Shown here: positions 53,656 through 64,000 of the stretch, piece after piece | Layout of the letters: every line of letters starts with the position of its first letter | Numbering within the stretch: position 1 is the first letter of the stretch | Source of the DNA: Prorocentrum cordatum | Lineage: Eukaryota > Sar > Dinophyceae > Prorocentrales > Prorocentraceae | Reading direction: 5' to 3' | Length of the DNA: 64,000 nucleotides | NCBI GenBank assembly: GCA_963575745.1 | Contig: CAUYUJ010020704.1 | Coordinates: 137,501-201,500 of the forward strand | Translations under genes and position numbers: made by a program | Notes under the pieces: model-generated | What the model saw: only the letters and a program-made list of their open reading frames with translations | What the model was told of the DNA's origin: nothing | Database searches by the model: none

Positions 53656-54413
53656 TCCGCCGTTTGCGAAATAAACGCCCACGTGTGGAAGTACCGAGAT
53701 CCCCGCCCCGCGCCCCGCATTTCAATGTTGGCCACCGAACACGCCGAAGGGGAGTGCGAATCGATGCGATTAAACTCCCACTTTAATGTTGTGACTCCAG
53801 CCTCGCCCGTCAACCTTGAATAACGGTGGAAATTCAATATTCCTTCGTCGTCTTGTTTCGAACCCTAAGGAAGGTCGTATAGATTCCGCAAACGTCGGTG
53901 CCCCCCCACGAGCGTCTCCAAGTTGACATCAGCGCTGTAACATACACACACACATATATATATTTTGTGTATATAATATATGTGTGTAATATTTCCCCAT
54001 ATTCATTATGTTCATTGTAATTTGTATATTGTGATGTTATATACAAACGTGTATACATAAAGTGTGTATGTACACCCTATTTGCACATCCATATGCCTTT
54101 CCCCTATGTGTGCATACACCCATGCATACACGTACGTGCATGCATGCATTCACGCCGCCACGCAATCCGAGGCTATTCACGCGACGCTACCCGTGCGGAA
54201 TCGTCCGGTGGCGACACAACGCTGATGACCCCCCTTACTCTCCCCTGCAGCTTCCGTCCACTCTGCCCTGTCTACCTCGTCTCGCACTTCTACCCCTTCG
54301 AGGCGTCATTTCCGCGCAAAGACGATGGATGCGCTGCCGGGTGCCACGCGCGCGCACGCGTAACCCCACTGGGCGGCGCCAGCGGCGCCCGCGCGCGCGT
54401 GCTCACGGGAGTG
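53656..54413 (+). repeat. Segmental duplication, copy B (758 bp)
   Basis: The partner of 44225-44961, same orientation. Includes an AT dinucleotide stretch at about 53943-54060, where the copies differ most. The first ~105 and last ~350 bases are nearly identical. Confidence 0.85.
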
Positions 54414-55049
54414 TCAGGTGTTGCGCCCACCAGGAAACAAAACGAGGGCCTCGACAAATTTGTTTTTGCATTTTTTCATGTATTTATTGGTGGCGTCAAA
54501 CGCGGTCGTCGCCGATCGCTTGCCCTGATTTAGCGATTTCGGTCGACGGAGGCACGCGAATCGCGCGAGTTTCCTTCTCGGAACTGCTTCTGCCGTGTGC
54601 CGCGTTTTCATGGCGCACGTGCCGCGCCTTGCCCTTTCAGATTCAATCGCTCGTACTAGTGCGCGGGCCGCGTGCAGGCCGCAGTCCACGCGCGCTTGCG
54701 CGGCGCACCGCAGCGCGCTTCGAAACGATGTTGGGCACAATGGCATTTTTAGCGCAACGCCGCGAAATTGTTAGCCACCTCGCGCGGGTGATGCCGAACG
54801 CACGCGAGTCCCACCGCATGTGCGCCGCCGGAGCTAATTTTCCGATTTCGGTCGTGAATAGTATCGCGGGCGTGTGTCAGGCGCCTTCGACGCGCCATGT
54901 AGGCCCGCGCCGTGCGCGCCCACGCATCATGTCAGAAACATATCAACTTACTACTTCCGCGTAATGCAGCGCGTGCGTTGCAACGCTGTTAGCCAAGGGC
55001 GCTGGTGCGTCGCCGAAAACCACAGCCAGGTTCCCTTGGCAGGAGCCAC
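54414..55049. other. No recognisable gene
   Basis: GCGC-rich sequence with no domain in any frame, similar in texture to 63170-64000. Confidence 0.4.
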
Positions 55050-55200
55050 CCTAAGGGGAGCCGCAAATGGTTCTCTCACGGTCCCGTTCGCAGCCGTTTG
55101 GTGGGGATATCTCAAGCGGTGTGCTTGTTTTCTGTCCCAGCATCCTTCGCTCTCGGAGTAGATTTGGAGGATGTCTCGAGCGAGGCGCTCCATTTCACCC
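55050..55200 (-). repeat. GAGACATCC-family repeat, inverted copy
   Basis: The reverse complement of this stretch matches the ~150-bp units at 56105-56525 and 57755-58175, sharing GCCTCGCTCGAGACATCCTC, CCAAATCTNCTCCGA and GAACGGGACCGTGAGA words. Confidence 0.75.
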
Positions 55201-55249
55201 CCCCAGGTGGGCCAGATTTTGAGGATGTCTCGATCGGTGGCCAGACTCG

Positions 55250-55905
55250 TGGGCGCTGGTTTTCCTGGGGAAGCCACAGGAGGCTCCAACAGGTTCCAGG
55301 AGGCCCCAGGAGACCACATGAGGTCCCAGGATGAATCAGGATGCCACAGAAAGACCCAAGAGGCCACAGGATGCCCCAAGAGGCTCTAGGACGCCCCAGG
55401 AAGCTCCTGGAGGCTTCAGGAAGCCACAGGAGGCCCCAGGAGGCCAGAGGAAGCGCCAGGAGGTCTCCGGAGGGCAACAGGAGGCCCCGAGAGGCCCCAG
55501 GAGCAGGAGGCCTCAGAAGGCAACAGGGGTGGCTCCAATCCCATGTGTTTTACGTATGCTCTCATATATTGGGCCTCACCTGGGGCACGAATCCTTGATG
55601 TTATACGTATGTTCCTATAGATTGTCCATCTCCTGTGTACTTATGTTCCTATAGGGCCTCTCCTAGGGCACGACTCCTTGGTGTTGTACGCGTGTTCCTA
55701 TAGATTGCCCCTTTTTTCTGCGGCTCCAAGTCGCAATGTTTCATGTGCGACTGTTGCTATAGATTGGGCCTCTCATCGGGCACGAATCCTCCCTAGGAGG
55801 TCCCAGGAGGCCCCAGGGGGCCCAAAGAGGTTCCTGGAGGCCCCAAGAAGCCCCAGTAGGTCCCCAGGAGGCCCCAGGAGGCCCCAGGAGGACCCAGGGT
55901 CATGC
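55250..55905. repeat. GAGGCCCCAGGA minisatellite in two blocks
   Basis: Degenerate 10-12 bp words (AGGAGGCCCCAGG) fill about 55260-55525 and 55795-55905. Between them CTATAGATTGGGCCTC-type words with TATGTTCCTATAG recur four or five times (55555-55790). Confidence 0.8.
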
Positions 55906-56104
55906 GCAGAGACGCGCTCGTACTACTGAGGCTCATTCACACTCCAATTGATTCTCAGTTAGATTCATGACCAGACCGTCACAACTGAAACCCCTTTATA
56001 CTCGAAAGTTTTTGCACCTAGATTCTCACGGCGGACAGGTCCATGGGAATAAATGCGCATATGGGGAGCCCCACGCAGTGAATATTTGAATCCCCTTAGG
56101 GGGG

Positions 56105-56525
56105 TGACAATGAGCGCCTCGCTCGAGACATCCTCCAAATCTGCTCCGGAAGCGAATGATGTCGGCACAACTAACAGGCAAACCCGCTTGTGACATCCCC
56201 ACAAAACGGCCGCGAACGGGACCGTGAGATAACCCCTCGGCGGCTCCTTAGGGACGTGAAAATGAGCGCCTCGCTCTAGACATCCTCCAAATCTGCTCCG
56301 AAAGCGAAGGATGTTGGAACAGAAAACAGGCAAGCCGCTGGAGACATCCCCACAGAACGGCCGCGAAGGGGGCCGTGAGATAACCATTGGCTGCTCCCCT
56401 AAGGGGGGTGAAAATTAGCGCCTCGCTCGAGACATCCTCTAAATCAGCTCCGATAGCGAAATATGTTGGGACAGAAAACAAGCAAACCGCTTGAGGCATC
56501 CCCACGAAACGACCGCGAACGGGGC
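56105..56525 (+). repeat. GAGACATCC-family repeat, three ~150-bp units
   Basis: Units start at about 56113, 56264 and 56416. Each carries GCGCCTCGCTCGAGACATCC, CAAATCTGCTCCGAAAGCGA, GGATGTTGG, CAGGCAAACCGC and a GGCCGCGAACGGG word. Confidence 0.85.
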
Positions 56526-56938
56526 GCGCGTGAGTCTCAGCATGAGTAAGTCTGAGCCGGAGCAGGTCTGAGTATAAGTAGGTATGAGTATGAGTAGGTA
56601 TTTGTGTGTGAATATGTGTCTGAGTTAGTCTGAGTGTGAGTCAGTCTGTGCATGAGTAAGTCGGGGCATGAGGAGGAGAGGGCAGGAGAAGAGTAAGAAG
56701 GAGTAGGAGGCGTCCAAGTAATAACAAAAAAAACATCTTAAGATATGGCGAAAGTGCAAACTGCACCAAACCCTCGATGGGGATTACCCGTCTGACATGC
56801 AACGCCATCCGCGCGGGGCGAACATCACGCGGTGATAACGGACTGTGGCCCCAGTCGCACTGTAAAATCCAATCCGCGAGCTCCCATCGGGGAATCCAGG
56901 CGCGCGGCGTTCCCAGACTGACAGCACGCCCTGGAAAG

Positions 56939-57030
<92 letters not shown>
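56939..57030 (+). repeat. 92-base poly(A) tract
   Basis: An uninterrupted run of 92 A follows CCCTGGAAAG and ends before CATGTCGC. It could be the tail of a retroposed transcript or an expanded mononucleotide repeat. No obvious source gene is visible upstream. Confidence 0.95.
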
Positions 57031-57031
<1 letters not shown>

Positions 57032-57199
57032 ATGTCGCATATTTAGAATGAGGGCGGCTCGGCCATACCAATCGTCGCAACTGCTCCCAAATGTGCCGCC
57101 CCCCCCCCATCGGCCCTATGTCATTCAAACGTCCTCTGCATTGATGCGAACTGCCATGGCGGCGCACACTGCCCCCAACGACGGCCGACACCGCTGAAG

Positions 57200-57478
57200 G
57201 TGATCATTTTTCATAGAGACAATCACGATGCGACGGCCCATGCGGCCCAAAATGATTCACACCAACCCGAGGACAATCCAAGAGCTCCCAAAAAATACCG
57301 CGCGCTGTCAGCGAGGATGCTTTTCGGGCGCCATCACACTGATCAGACACAAGAAAATGAAAAGGAACGTCACGCTCTCGCCCTTCTGGGTATTAGAGCG
57401 CTCGGCACCACCCGGAGAACCGCCCAAATCGCAGCAAAACGGCTGGAAAAGGGCCAGAGGAAATTGAATGCGGCATGA
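57200..57478 (+). CDS. Hypothetical 92-residue protein
   Basis: The frame is polar and mixed in composition (MIIFHRDNHDATAHAAQNDS, then RALSARMLFGRHHTDQTQEN), unlike the biased frames around it. An overlapping frame at 57228-57467 is equally plausible. No domain is recognised. It lies 170 bases after the poly(A) run. Confidence 0.2.
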   Translation: MIIFHRDNHDATAHAAQNDSHQPEDNPRAPKKYRALSARMLFGRHHTDQTQENEKERHALALLGIRALGTTRRTAQIAAKRLEKGQRKLNAA

Positions 57479-57754
57479 CCCCTCCTCTTTGTTATCTTCT
57501 ACCCCCCGTCGTCCCACTTCGCCATCGTACTAATCCCCTGCCTCCTCACGTTACCCCCCCTTTTCTCCTGTTATCCTCCTCCTCCTTCTCATCCTCCTTC
57601 GCCTTCGTCATCCTGGTGTTCTCCCACTCCCTCGCCCCCCTCAACCGCCCTCGTTATCCCTCCCCCCCTTTCCCCGTGTCATCCACGCTTTCCGCCTCAT
57701 CCTCCTCCTCCTCGCCGCATTGCCCTTTCCCCCCCTCATTCGCGCGCGCCTCCC
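57479..57754. repeat. Pyrimidine-rich tract
   Basis: TCCTCCTTC and CCCCTTTCC runs; no gene. Confidence 0.6.
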
Positions 57755-58175
57755 ATTCCACGTTCGAGACATCCTCCAAATCTGTTCCGAAAGCGAAGGA
57801 TGTTGGAACAGATAGCAGGGACACCGCTTGAGACATCCCAGCAAAACGGCCCCGAACGGGACCGTGAGATAAGCCCTGGCGGTTCCCCCTATGGGGGGTG
57901 AGAATGAGCGCCTCGCTTGAGACATCCTCCAAATCTGCTCCGACAGCGAAGGATGTTGGGACAGGAAACAGGCAAACCGCTTGAGACATCTCCACACAAC
58001 GGCCGCGAATGGGACAGTGAAATAACACGTGGTGGTTTCCGTCAGGGGGGGCTGAAACCAGCGTCCCGCCTGAGACATCCTCACAGTCTGCTCTGGTAGC
58101 CAAGGATGTTGGGACAGAAGACAGGCAAACCGCTTGAGGCACCCCCGCAAAACGGCCACGAACGGGGCGTGCGTG
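57755..58175 (+). repeat. GAGACATCC-family repeat, three further units
   Basis: Units at about 57766, 57908 and 58065 match 56105-56525 in the same orientation. The third is the most diverged. Confidence 0.85.
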
Positions 58176-58329
58176 AGTCCCACCATGAATAAGTCTGGGT
58201 GGCGATGAAGATTATGCATTCACGCAGGAGGATATCGATGGGCTCGGACAAGACCCTAAATTCTTGGATACATTTATGCTTTCGCCAGGCCCGCCGACGT
58301 GCCAGGATCCATGCTGGATCAAGGTTCAC

Positions 58330-58690
58330 GTGGCTGCGCCGCCTCATTTGGGCGTACCCCTCACACGTTTCGTGGTCTCAAATGGAGGTCCACCGAAGGC
58401 CCCAGTGGCATGGCCCCATGGCGGTACCGCCCATGCGGGCGCACCCCTCGCACGGCTCGCGGCCCCGCGTGGAGCTCACTCGAGGGCCCCAGTGGCAGGG
58501 TCTACATGGCGGCTGCGCCCCATTGGGGCGCACCCTTCACTCGGTTCGTGGCCCCGCGTGGAGTACCACTAGAAGCCCCATTGGCGTGGTCGACATGGCG
58601 GCGCCGCCTCATCTTGGCGCGCTCCCCGCGCAATCGTGGCCCCATATGGTACCCGCAGCAGCATGTGGTTGGTTATTTCGCCAGGCCTAT
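58330..58690 (+). repeat. Diverged relatives of the 90-bp satellite with the conserved tail
   Basis: Three to four units share ACCCCTCACACGTTTCGTGG, GGAGCTCACTCGAGGGCCCC and CATGGCGGC words with 17486-18432. The block ends in the same tail (GTACCCGCAGCAGCATGTGG then TTCGCCAGGC) as the 18.5-kb array. Confidence 0.75.
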
Positions 58691-59154
58691 TTTTGTCCTG
58701 GACCTGACAGGCCTTTGCGGGGCCCCTTGGGGCGACCGCGGGGGCTCCTTGAGTTTCTTGACGTGCGCGGCCGCCCGATTTCAGGCGCAAGGGAGTTGAG
58801 TTGCGTCGCCTGTTTCCTGCGTCACGCGCGGGGCGGACTTCATGAGCTCTGTGCCCACAGAGCATCCTGCGTACGCCTGTGCTGCTGGCATCGAGATTAC
58901 AGATTGGAGGCCAAAGGTGCCGTGATCACTTCGGCGCCCCCTGTGAGTGGATCCGTCGGGACACGTACTCCACGAGCAAATGTCTTTTCCCGTTCGTCAT
59001 CATCTGCTCTTGCCGCCCCCCTCGCCCCCTCCGCGTTGTTTTTGCCTTGCCCTGGTTCGCGTTCCTTCTTGTTATCCTTCTGCGTTTTGCGCGTGCGCCC
59101 TTGCTGCCACATGACCCGTCTGCCTCCCTGCATCTATGCATTGCGGGCGGCGCC
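58691..59154. other. No recognisable gene
   Basis: Frames here lack recognisable domains. Confidence 0.4.
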
Positions 59155-59330
59155 CAGCCGACAAAAGAAACGATTGCCCCGACAGAATCGGCCGACAAAA
59201 AACCAAACCTCCCCGACAAAAAAAACAAACGACAAAAAAAATCGGCCCGACAAAATGGGCCGACAAAAAAAAAAGAGGCGGCCCGACAAAAAAAAACGAC
59301 GGGCGCGACAAAAAAATCGGACCGACCCAG
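59155..59330. repeat. CCGACAAAAAA minisatellite
   Basis: Words of the type GGCCCGACAAAAAA recur about ten times with A runs of 4 to 10 bases, giving Lys/Arg-rich plus-strand and Phe/Cys-rich minus-strand frames. Confidence 0.85.
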
Positions 59331-59734
59331 GAAAGTGTCGCGACAAATTCGTTCCTGGCTGTCGCTGCCGAGCGGATTCAGTGTAAATTCACAGTTAGGA
59401 TGCACCCCCCGGAAATTTTGTTCAACGGTCCGGGTGGGCATTTTGTCGGTCAGTTTGGTTGGGCTGTTTGTCGGGGCGGTCTGGTGCGTCCACGAGGTCG
59501 TGCCGCGTTCGCCGGGCGATTCGCGGTCCTAGCGGGTTCGCAGTAGCATTGCGCGGCGAGGGGGGGGTGGGGGGACATGGCGGCGCGGCGGGGGAGGGAG
59601 AGGAGGGGGGGGGAAATTTGCAGGAGGAGGAGGAGGAATAATATGAGGAGGAGGAAGAGGGCGAGGGGACACGGTGGCGGGCACCCCCGCCTTCTTCTTG
59701 CTTGGTCCAGCCCTTCTGGGGTGGCGTCGTTCCC
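59331..59734. other. No gene; GGGGAGG tract
   Basis: A G-rich tract at about 59558-59640 is the only notable feature. Confidence 0.4.
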
Positions 59735-59985
59735 ATAGGGAGCTCCACCGCAGATTTCGGCGGCACGGTCCACATGGCGGCGCCGCGCCATGTGGGCGCA
59801 GACTTGACACGGTCCGTGGCATCACATGGCGTTCGAGGGGGGGCCCAGCGGCAGGGCCCACATGGCGGCGCCGCCTTGTTTAAGCGCACGCATCATCACG
59901 GTTCGTGGCCCCGCAGGGAGTTCCACCGAAGACTCCAGTGGCAAGGTCCACAAGGCGGCGCCGCTCCAGTTGGGCGTGCACTTCA
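59735..59985 (+). repeat. Diverged relatives of the 90-bp satellite, three units
   Basis: CCCATAGGGAGCTCCACCG, GTCCACATGGCGGCGCCGC and GTTCGTGGCCCCGCAGGG words match the satellite. No conserved tail follows. Confidence 0.7.
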
Positions 59986-60429
59986 CACGCGGAAGTGGCG
60001 TTGCGACGCGCGGAGGTGGCATTGCCACCCCGCCTCCGCCGGAAACAATGTTAACAAATCGTGCGGCCAACAGCTCCGCTGACGGTGTTAACAATTCGTG
60101 TAGCGCCCAGTCTGTTCCAGACCAACAAATTCTTGACGCTTCGCGTATCCCCAACAGCCCATGCAGTAACGATGCCCAGGCGAATGGGGGTGATCAGGGA
60201 AGTGGGGGGCATACAGAATAACAAAAGTCTGGGGAACCCGTCTTACCCAAGACGGCGAGGATGGAGGATGAATCGGAGGACGATGAGGAGGAGGAACTCA
60301 AGGAGGAAAAGGGGGAGCGGGAGGAGGGTAGAGGGAGGAAGAGCAATAGGCGGATGAGGAGGAGGAGGAGGAGGAGCAGGAGCAGGACGAGAATGAAAAG
60401 GAGGACGAGGAGAAGGGCGAGCAGAATGG
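59986..60429. repeat. Two TTAACAA words, then a GGA purine tract
   Basis: GTTAACAAATCGTGCGGCCA and GTTAACAATTCGTG at 60049-60105 belong to the family repeated at 61252-61450. A GGAGGA purine tract runs from about 60255 to 60425. Confidence 0.65.
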
Positions 60430-61110
60430 CCAGAGGCCTCTTTGATGCCTCTCGGAGTCTCTTCGGGGGTCTCTTGGGGGCGTCCTGAAGGCCTCTTAGG
60501 GCGTCTTGGGAGCGTCTCGGCGGTCCCGGAGGCCTCTTGGGGCGTCTTGGGTGCCCCGGGGAGCCTCTCGGGGACCTCTTGGGGCCATGTTGGGGCCATC
60601 TTGGGGCCATCTTGGGGCCATCTTGGCGCCTTTTGGGGCCTCCTTGGCGCTTCTTAGGGCCATCTTGGAGTCGATCGATCAAAGAAGAGAGTGGGGTTAA
60701 TTAGGCCTGCCTCTCTAGATCCTCTAAAATCGCCTCTTGGGCTCATCTCGAGGCGCTCTTGGAGCGCTCTTGGGCGCTCTTGGGGCCGTCTTGAGGCCAT
60801 CTTGGGCCCCTCTTGGGGCTATCTTGGGCCCTCTTGGAGCCATCTTGAGGCCTCGGAAGGCCATCGGAAGCGAAAGGGTGAGTAAGCAACACGCATTGAT
60901 GTTCCTTCGGTTTTTGAAGGATTTTGGCCTCTTGGAGGCCTCCTGGGGCACCTAGCTGGCCTCTCGGAGCCGTCCTGGGGCGGTTTTCGGGCCTACTGGA
61001 GCATCTTCGGAGCCGTCATGAGGCATCTGAGGCTAGCTTCTTGAGCAATCTTGGAGCTCATATTGGGCTCCCCGAGGCGCTCTTGGAGCCATCTTGGGCC
61101 ATCTTGGACG
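60430..61110. repeat. GCCTCTTGGGG minisatellite
   Basis: Degenerate 10-14 bp words (GGGGCCATCTTGG, GGCCTCTTGGGG) fill most of this stretch apart from about 60665-60735 and 60860-60930. Same family as 2405-2545. Confidence 0.85.
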
Positions 61111-61251
61111 CTCCAACTACCCGCGAAACCTCCCGTCCAGGTCCAGTGGAGGGGGTAGGGGGAGGGGTAAACCCCTCCCCCAAGGGGAAGAAAGGGGGTT
61201 GGAAGAGGAAACTCCCCAAACCACCTACGCCCAGAGGGCTGGTGGGACTGC

Positions 61252-61450
61252 GCGGCGCCCAGGTTGTTACCACATCTTGCGGCGCCCAGGTGTTCGCACA
61301 TCGTTTCGCGCCCAGGGTGTTAACAAATCGTGCCGCCAAAAACCCCGCAGACGGTGTTAACAAATCCTCTGGCCAAGAACACCGCAGACGGTCTTCACAA
61401 ATCGTGCGCCGCCCCGCATGCGGTCTTCACAAATCGCGCGGCTACAACCC
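61252..61450 (+). repeat. ~37-bp tandem repeat with GTGTTAACAAATCGTG
   Basis: About seven degenerate units. The best copies carry GGTGTTAACAAATCGTG and CCGCAGACG, with units at about 61317, 61354, 61391 and 61424. Confidence 0.75.
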
Positions 61451-61464
61451 CAGCGCGCGGTTCG

Positions 61465-61608
61465 TGGACCCACAGGGGGGTCCACCGAAGGCCCCAGTAG
61501 CATCGTCCACATGGCGGCGCCACGTCACATGGACGCACCCCTCACACGGTCCGCGGCCCCACATGGTGCCCCCAGTTGTATATGGTTGGGTTTTTCGCCA
61601 GGCTACAT
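61465..61608 (+). repeat. Diverged relative of the 90-bp satellite with the conserved tail
   Basis: GGGGTCCACCGAAGGCCCCAG and GACGCACCCCTCACACGGTC are followed by the tail TATATGGTTGGGTTTTTCGCC. A run of 14 T follows at 61610-61623. Confidence 0.75.
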
Positions 61609-61623
61609 TGTTTTTTTTTTTTT

Positions 61624-63115
61624 GGTTTGGTGGCTGGGCGTTTCTTATCCGCGTTGTTGGGTTAGCCTGGTGGTAAGGAGCCCAGGGAAACAATTGTTAG
61701 GAACAGTTGAGGTACCGCAGTGTTGTGGCGGATGATGAAGGCAACCTGCGGCATGACATTCGAGACATCAGAACCGCGATTCAATTGTCCAGGAAACTCG
61801 TTTTGGACAGTTGCGTTTTCACATCAGTTTTTTTTTGTTGCTGACATGTGGTAGACGCATGGTTTCGGACAGTTGAGGTTTGATGAAATGTCATTGGGTG
61901 CATTGGTGCACATGCTAATTTGCACACTGGCCCCGCATTGTCCCAGGTGTTGTGCTTGATAAAAGGGGGGCATCGTGGCGCGTCCTCGCGTGGCCCTGCG
62001 TTCGTTTTCCGTCATTTTGAGGCCGTTCGGGGCCGTCATATGGGCCCCGTTGAGGACCTCGTTGGAAGTTTTTTTGGGCGCTCGGAGAAATCTCGCGGCC
62101 CATCCGAAAGCGCGGAAAACAAACGCGACATATTTTTCAAACGTGGACACAAACGATGAAACATGCATGGCGTCGGCTTCTGTGGACCAGCGCGGGGGCC
62201 GCCCTTGCGGAGCTCTTGGGCCGCCTGGGCGGCCGCGGGTTGAGTGCTTTTCCTGGTCGCGGACTCCTTTCGAGACCGCCTGTGGGCGTCGTTTGATAAT
62301 CTATGATGATTTATGGGCCGTCTTGGGGCCCTCTCCGACAATCGGGCGGTCTTCTGAGGGGTCGTTGGCCGTCTCGGAGTGGTCTCTGGGGACCTCGAAG
62401 GCCGCCCTGGGGCGCCAGGGAGCCCGAAAGGTGCGGACCTCCACATCTTGAGTATAATCAAGGATAGATCAATAGTATTTGTCTTTCGGTGCTGTGGTGG
62501 GGGCCCTCGGATATCCTTGCGCGCGTTTGCGCCGCCTCGCGCGTCCTTCGTGGGTCTTGTCGGTGCGGAATCAAAGGATTAGCTGGTCGCGGCGCGCCTT
62601 CTGGGATCCCCAAGGGGCCGTCGCGATGTCTTCCTGCGCCGCCGCGGGCGCCTCGCGGGCCGCCTCGGGGCCACGCGCGGCCGTCTCGGGGCCTGCTTTG
62701 GAACCTGTCGGGCAGCGTAGGGCCAACATTGGATTGGAACGCGCGGGGGTTGAAACGATCAAACAGATGGTTGTTGAGACGGGGCGGCTGTTGTGTCACT
62801 TATGCACGGCCGTGGCCTCGATGACACTAACCAGACGCATTGCGCGCGCCAAACGGGGTGCGATTGCATATCCTGTCGAACTGCAAGTACGTCATACGCC
62901 TTAGAGAACGTTGGAAATAATCCCAAATGGAAACGCGAAGCGTTTTCACGCGCCTCTGCGTGCGAAAGCATGGTGGCGGCCTTCCTTTCCTTCCCCTCCG
63001 ACCCCCTTCCCCCCCTCGCCGCGCTCTACTCTGCGTCCCCCCGCTGCGCCTCCGGCCCCCGCCCCGCCAAACCCTCCGTTCCTGCCCCCCCCCGCCGCCC
63101 CCGGCGCCCCCCCCC
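61624..63115. other. No recognisable gene
   Basis: No frame has a recognisable domain. Degenerate GCCGTCTCGGGGCC words occur around 62330-62410 and 62640-62700. A C-rich tract lies at about 63003-63116. Confidence 0.4.
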
Positions 63116-63168
63116 TCTGTTGCCATTTTGGATCCGACCATTCTGGCTCAAGTATTCTGGCTCCACAG
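63116..63168 (+). other. Threefold relict spliced leader
   Basis: A 22-nt outer unit (63116-63137, TCTGTTGCCATTTTGG, 16/22 identical overall to the leader) is followed by a 15-nt unit (63138-63152, CCATTCTGGCTCAAG, 14/15) and a third of about 14-15 nt (63153-63167, TATTCTGGCTC). The 22 + 15 + 14/15 spacing is what repeated trans-splicing at the internal AG of an older leader would leave. Confidence 0.7.
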
Positions 63169-64000
63169 AACCCTCTGCGTCGACGTCGTCTCCGCGGTGG
63201 GTCGACGCCCAGTGCGCAGGCTGCGCTGGCGCGCGCTGTCGGCCCTTCGGAACGCGCGCAGGCCCGCGGGGGCGCGCTCCCGCCGTTGCGGCGTGCGCGC
63301 GTGCGCGCGCGAGCGGGCTTTCAATCCCTTCGTTGTGCGTCGCGTCTTGCGCTAATCTGCGCGGTGCGGACGTGCGCGGTCGACTGCGCCGCTTCTTGCG
63401 CCGTGCGGCGACGAGAGGATGTTTTTTTGTTGTTGTCGCCGCCGTTCGAGGCGCCCGTCAATTCCTGGCCGCTGCTCTTGAGTTCTGACCGTTCCCAGCG
63501 AGGGTGCCCAGCCTCATTGCTGACTGTTGGCGGTCGCGCTTCGACGCGCGATGCGTTTTTAGCGCGCCCTGAAAACCAGCGCCCGTTGCAATCCGATTCC
63601 ATACCTCGCTGGTTTTTTTCCAGCTTGGGTTTGCGTTCGCGCCTTGCCGTGCGCGGGCGGCCCTACTCGCGTGATCGCGTCGCTTTGGATGCGCGGCGCG
63701 GTTTTCATTATGGTTTTGCGGCCCCAAGAACTTTCATAAGTGCGCCTGGCGACCTGCAAATTTGCACAGCCAGTTGCCATCGCGCCGCGACTTCTGGCGA
63801 TGCCATCGCCCTCGAACGTGCGCGCGCGCACGTGCGAGCCACTGATTGTGGGTTAGCGCGCGCAGGCAAGCGCATCGCGTTGGCTTGTGCACTTTGCGTT
63901 CATCATGCGGTTGCGCGCTGTAGTGCCGCGTGGGGTTCGCGCGTGGTTGCGCGACCTCCAATGTGTCATTGAACGTAATGGCGCCTTTGATGTCGCTGTC
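63169..64000. other. Possible retrocopy body, no recognisable protein
   Basis: This follows the tandem leader relict. It is GCGC-rich and open in one plus frame to 63972, but no domain is recognised and the composition (Ala/Arg/Ser) is that of GC-rich noncoding DNA. Confidence 0.3.

Noticed and set aside
54414-54746. Minus-strand 110-codon frame
   Set aside because: There is no motif, and the composition and overlapping frames are equally likely by chance.

Overview
This window looks like nuclear DNA of a dinoflagellate. The main evidence is relict copies of the dinoflagellate spliced leader (3' half CCATTTTGGCTCAAG) at 983-1004, 42373-42394 and 63116-63168, with a weaker one at 47267-47288 on the minus strand. 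Base composition, very low gene density, large simple-sequence arrays and a GC-rich non-LTR retrotransposon agree. I see no prokaryotic operon, no organellar gene set, no rRNA and no tRNA that I can support. Nearly every long open frame is a by-product of GC-rich or trinucleotide-repeat DNA.

Layout. 0-20 kb: gene-poor DNA with short hypothetical frames, several families of 130-175 bp hairpin elements with terminal inverted repeats (called H1-H6 here; MITE-like), a ~700 bp tandem repeat (15.4-17.1 kb) and a 90-bp satellite (17.5-18.4 kb). 20.3-26.5 kb: a degraded LINE-type retrotransposon with an AP endonuclease domain, a reverse transcriptase and a C-terminal Cys/His region, interrupted by an H1 element. 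26.6-30.7 kb: a GC-rich minisatellite. 31.8-35.6 kb: a TAG-trinucleotide array of almost 4 kb. 36-42 kb: tandem repeats, more hairpin elements and ankyrin-like fragments. 42.4-43.8 kb: a RanBP2-type zinc finger plus coiled-coil gene directly behind a relict spliced leader. 44.2-54.4 kb: the most interesting block. It has two broken copies of a Rep protein (HUH nickase plus SF3 helicase), AGAGCAC-core repeat arrays beside each copy, a broken Tc1/mariner transposase and a 0.74 kb segmental duplication at both ends. 54.4-64 kb: more dispersed repeats, a 92-A tract, relatives of the 90-bp satellite and a threefold relict spliced leader.

How it fits together. The recognisable genes are nearly all mobile or virus/plasmid-like (LINE, Tc1/mariner, Rep-helicase), and each carries visible lesions. 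The relict spliced leaders indicate that trans-spliced mRNAs were reverse transcribed and reinserted, a process the LINE machinery could supply. The best candidate for an undescribed system is the Rep region: Rep fragments with iteron-like arrays sharing an AGAGCAC core, one arranged as two convergent six-unit arrays around an AT-rich centre. Whether this is a dead rolling-circle replicon or a foldback transposon cannot be decided from this sequence alone.
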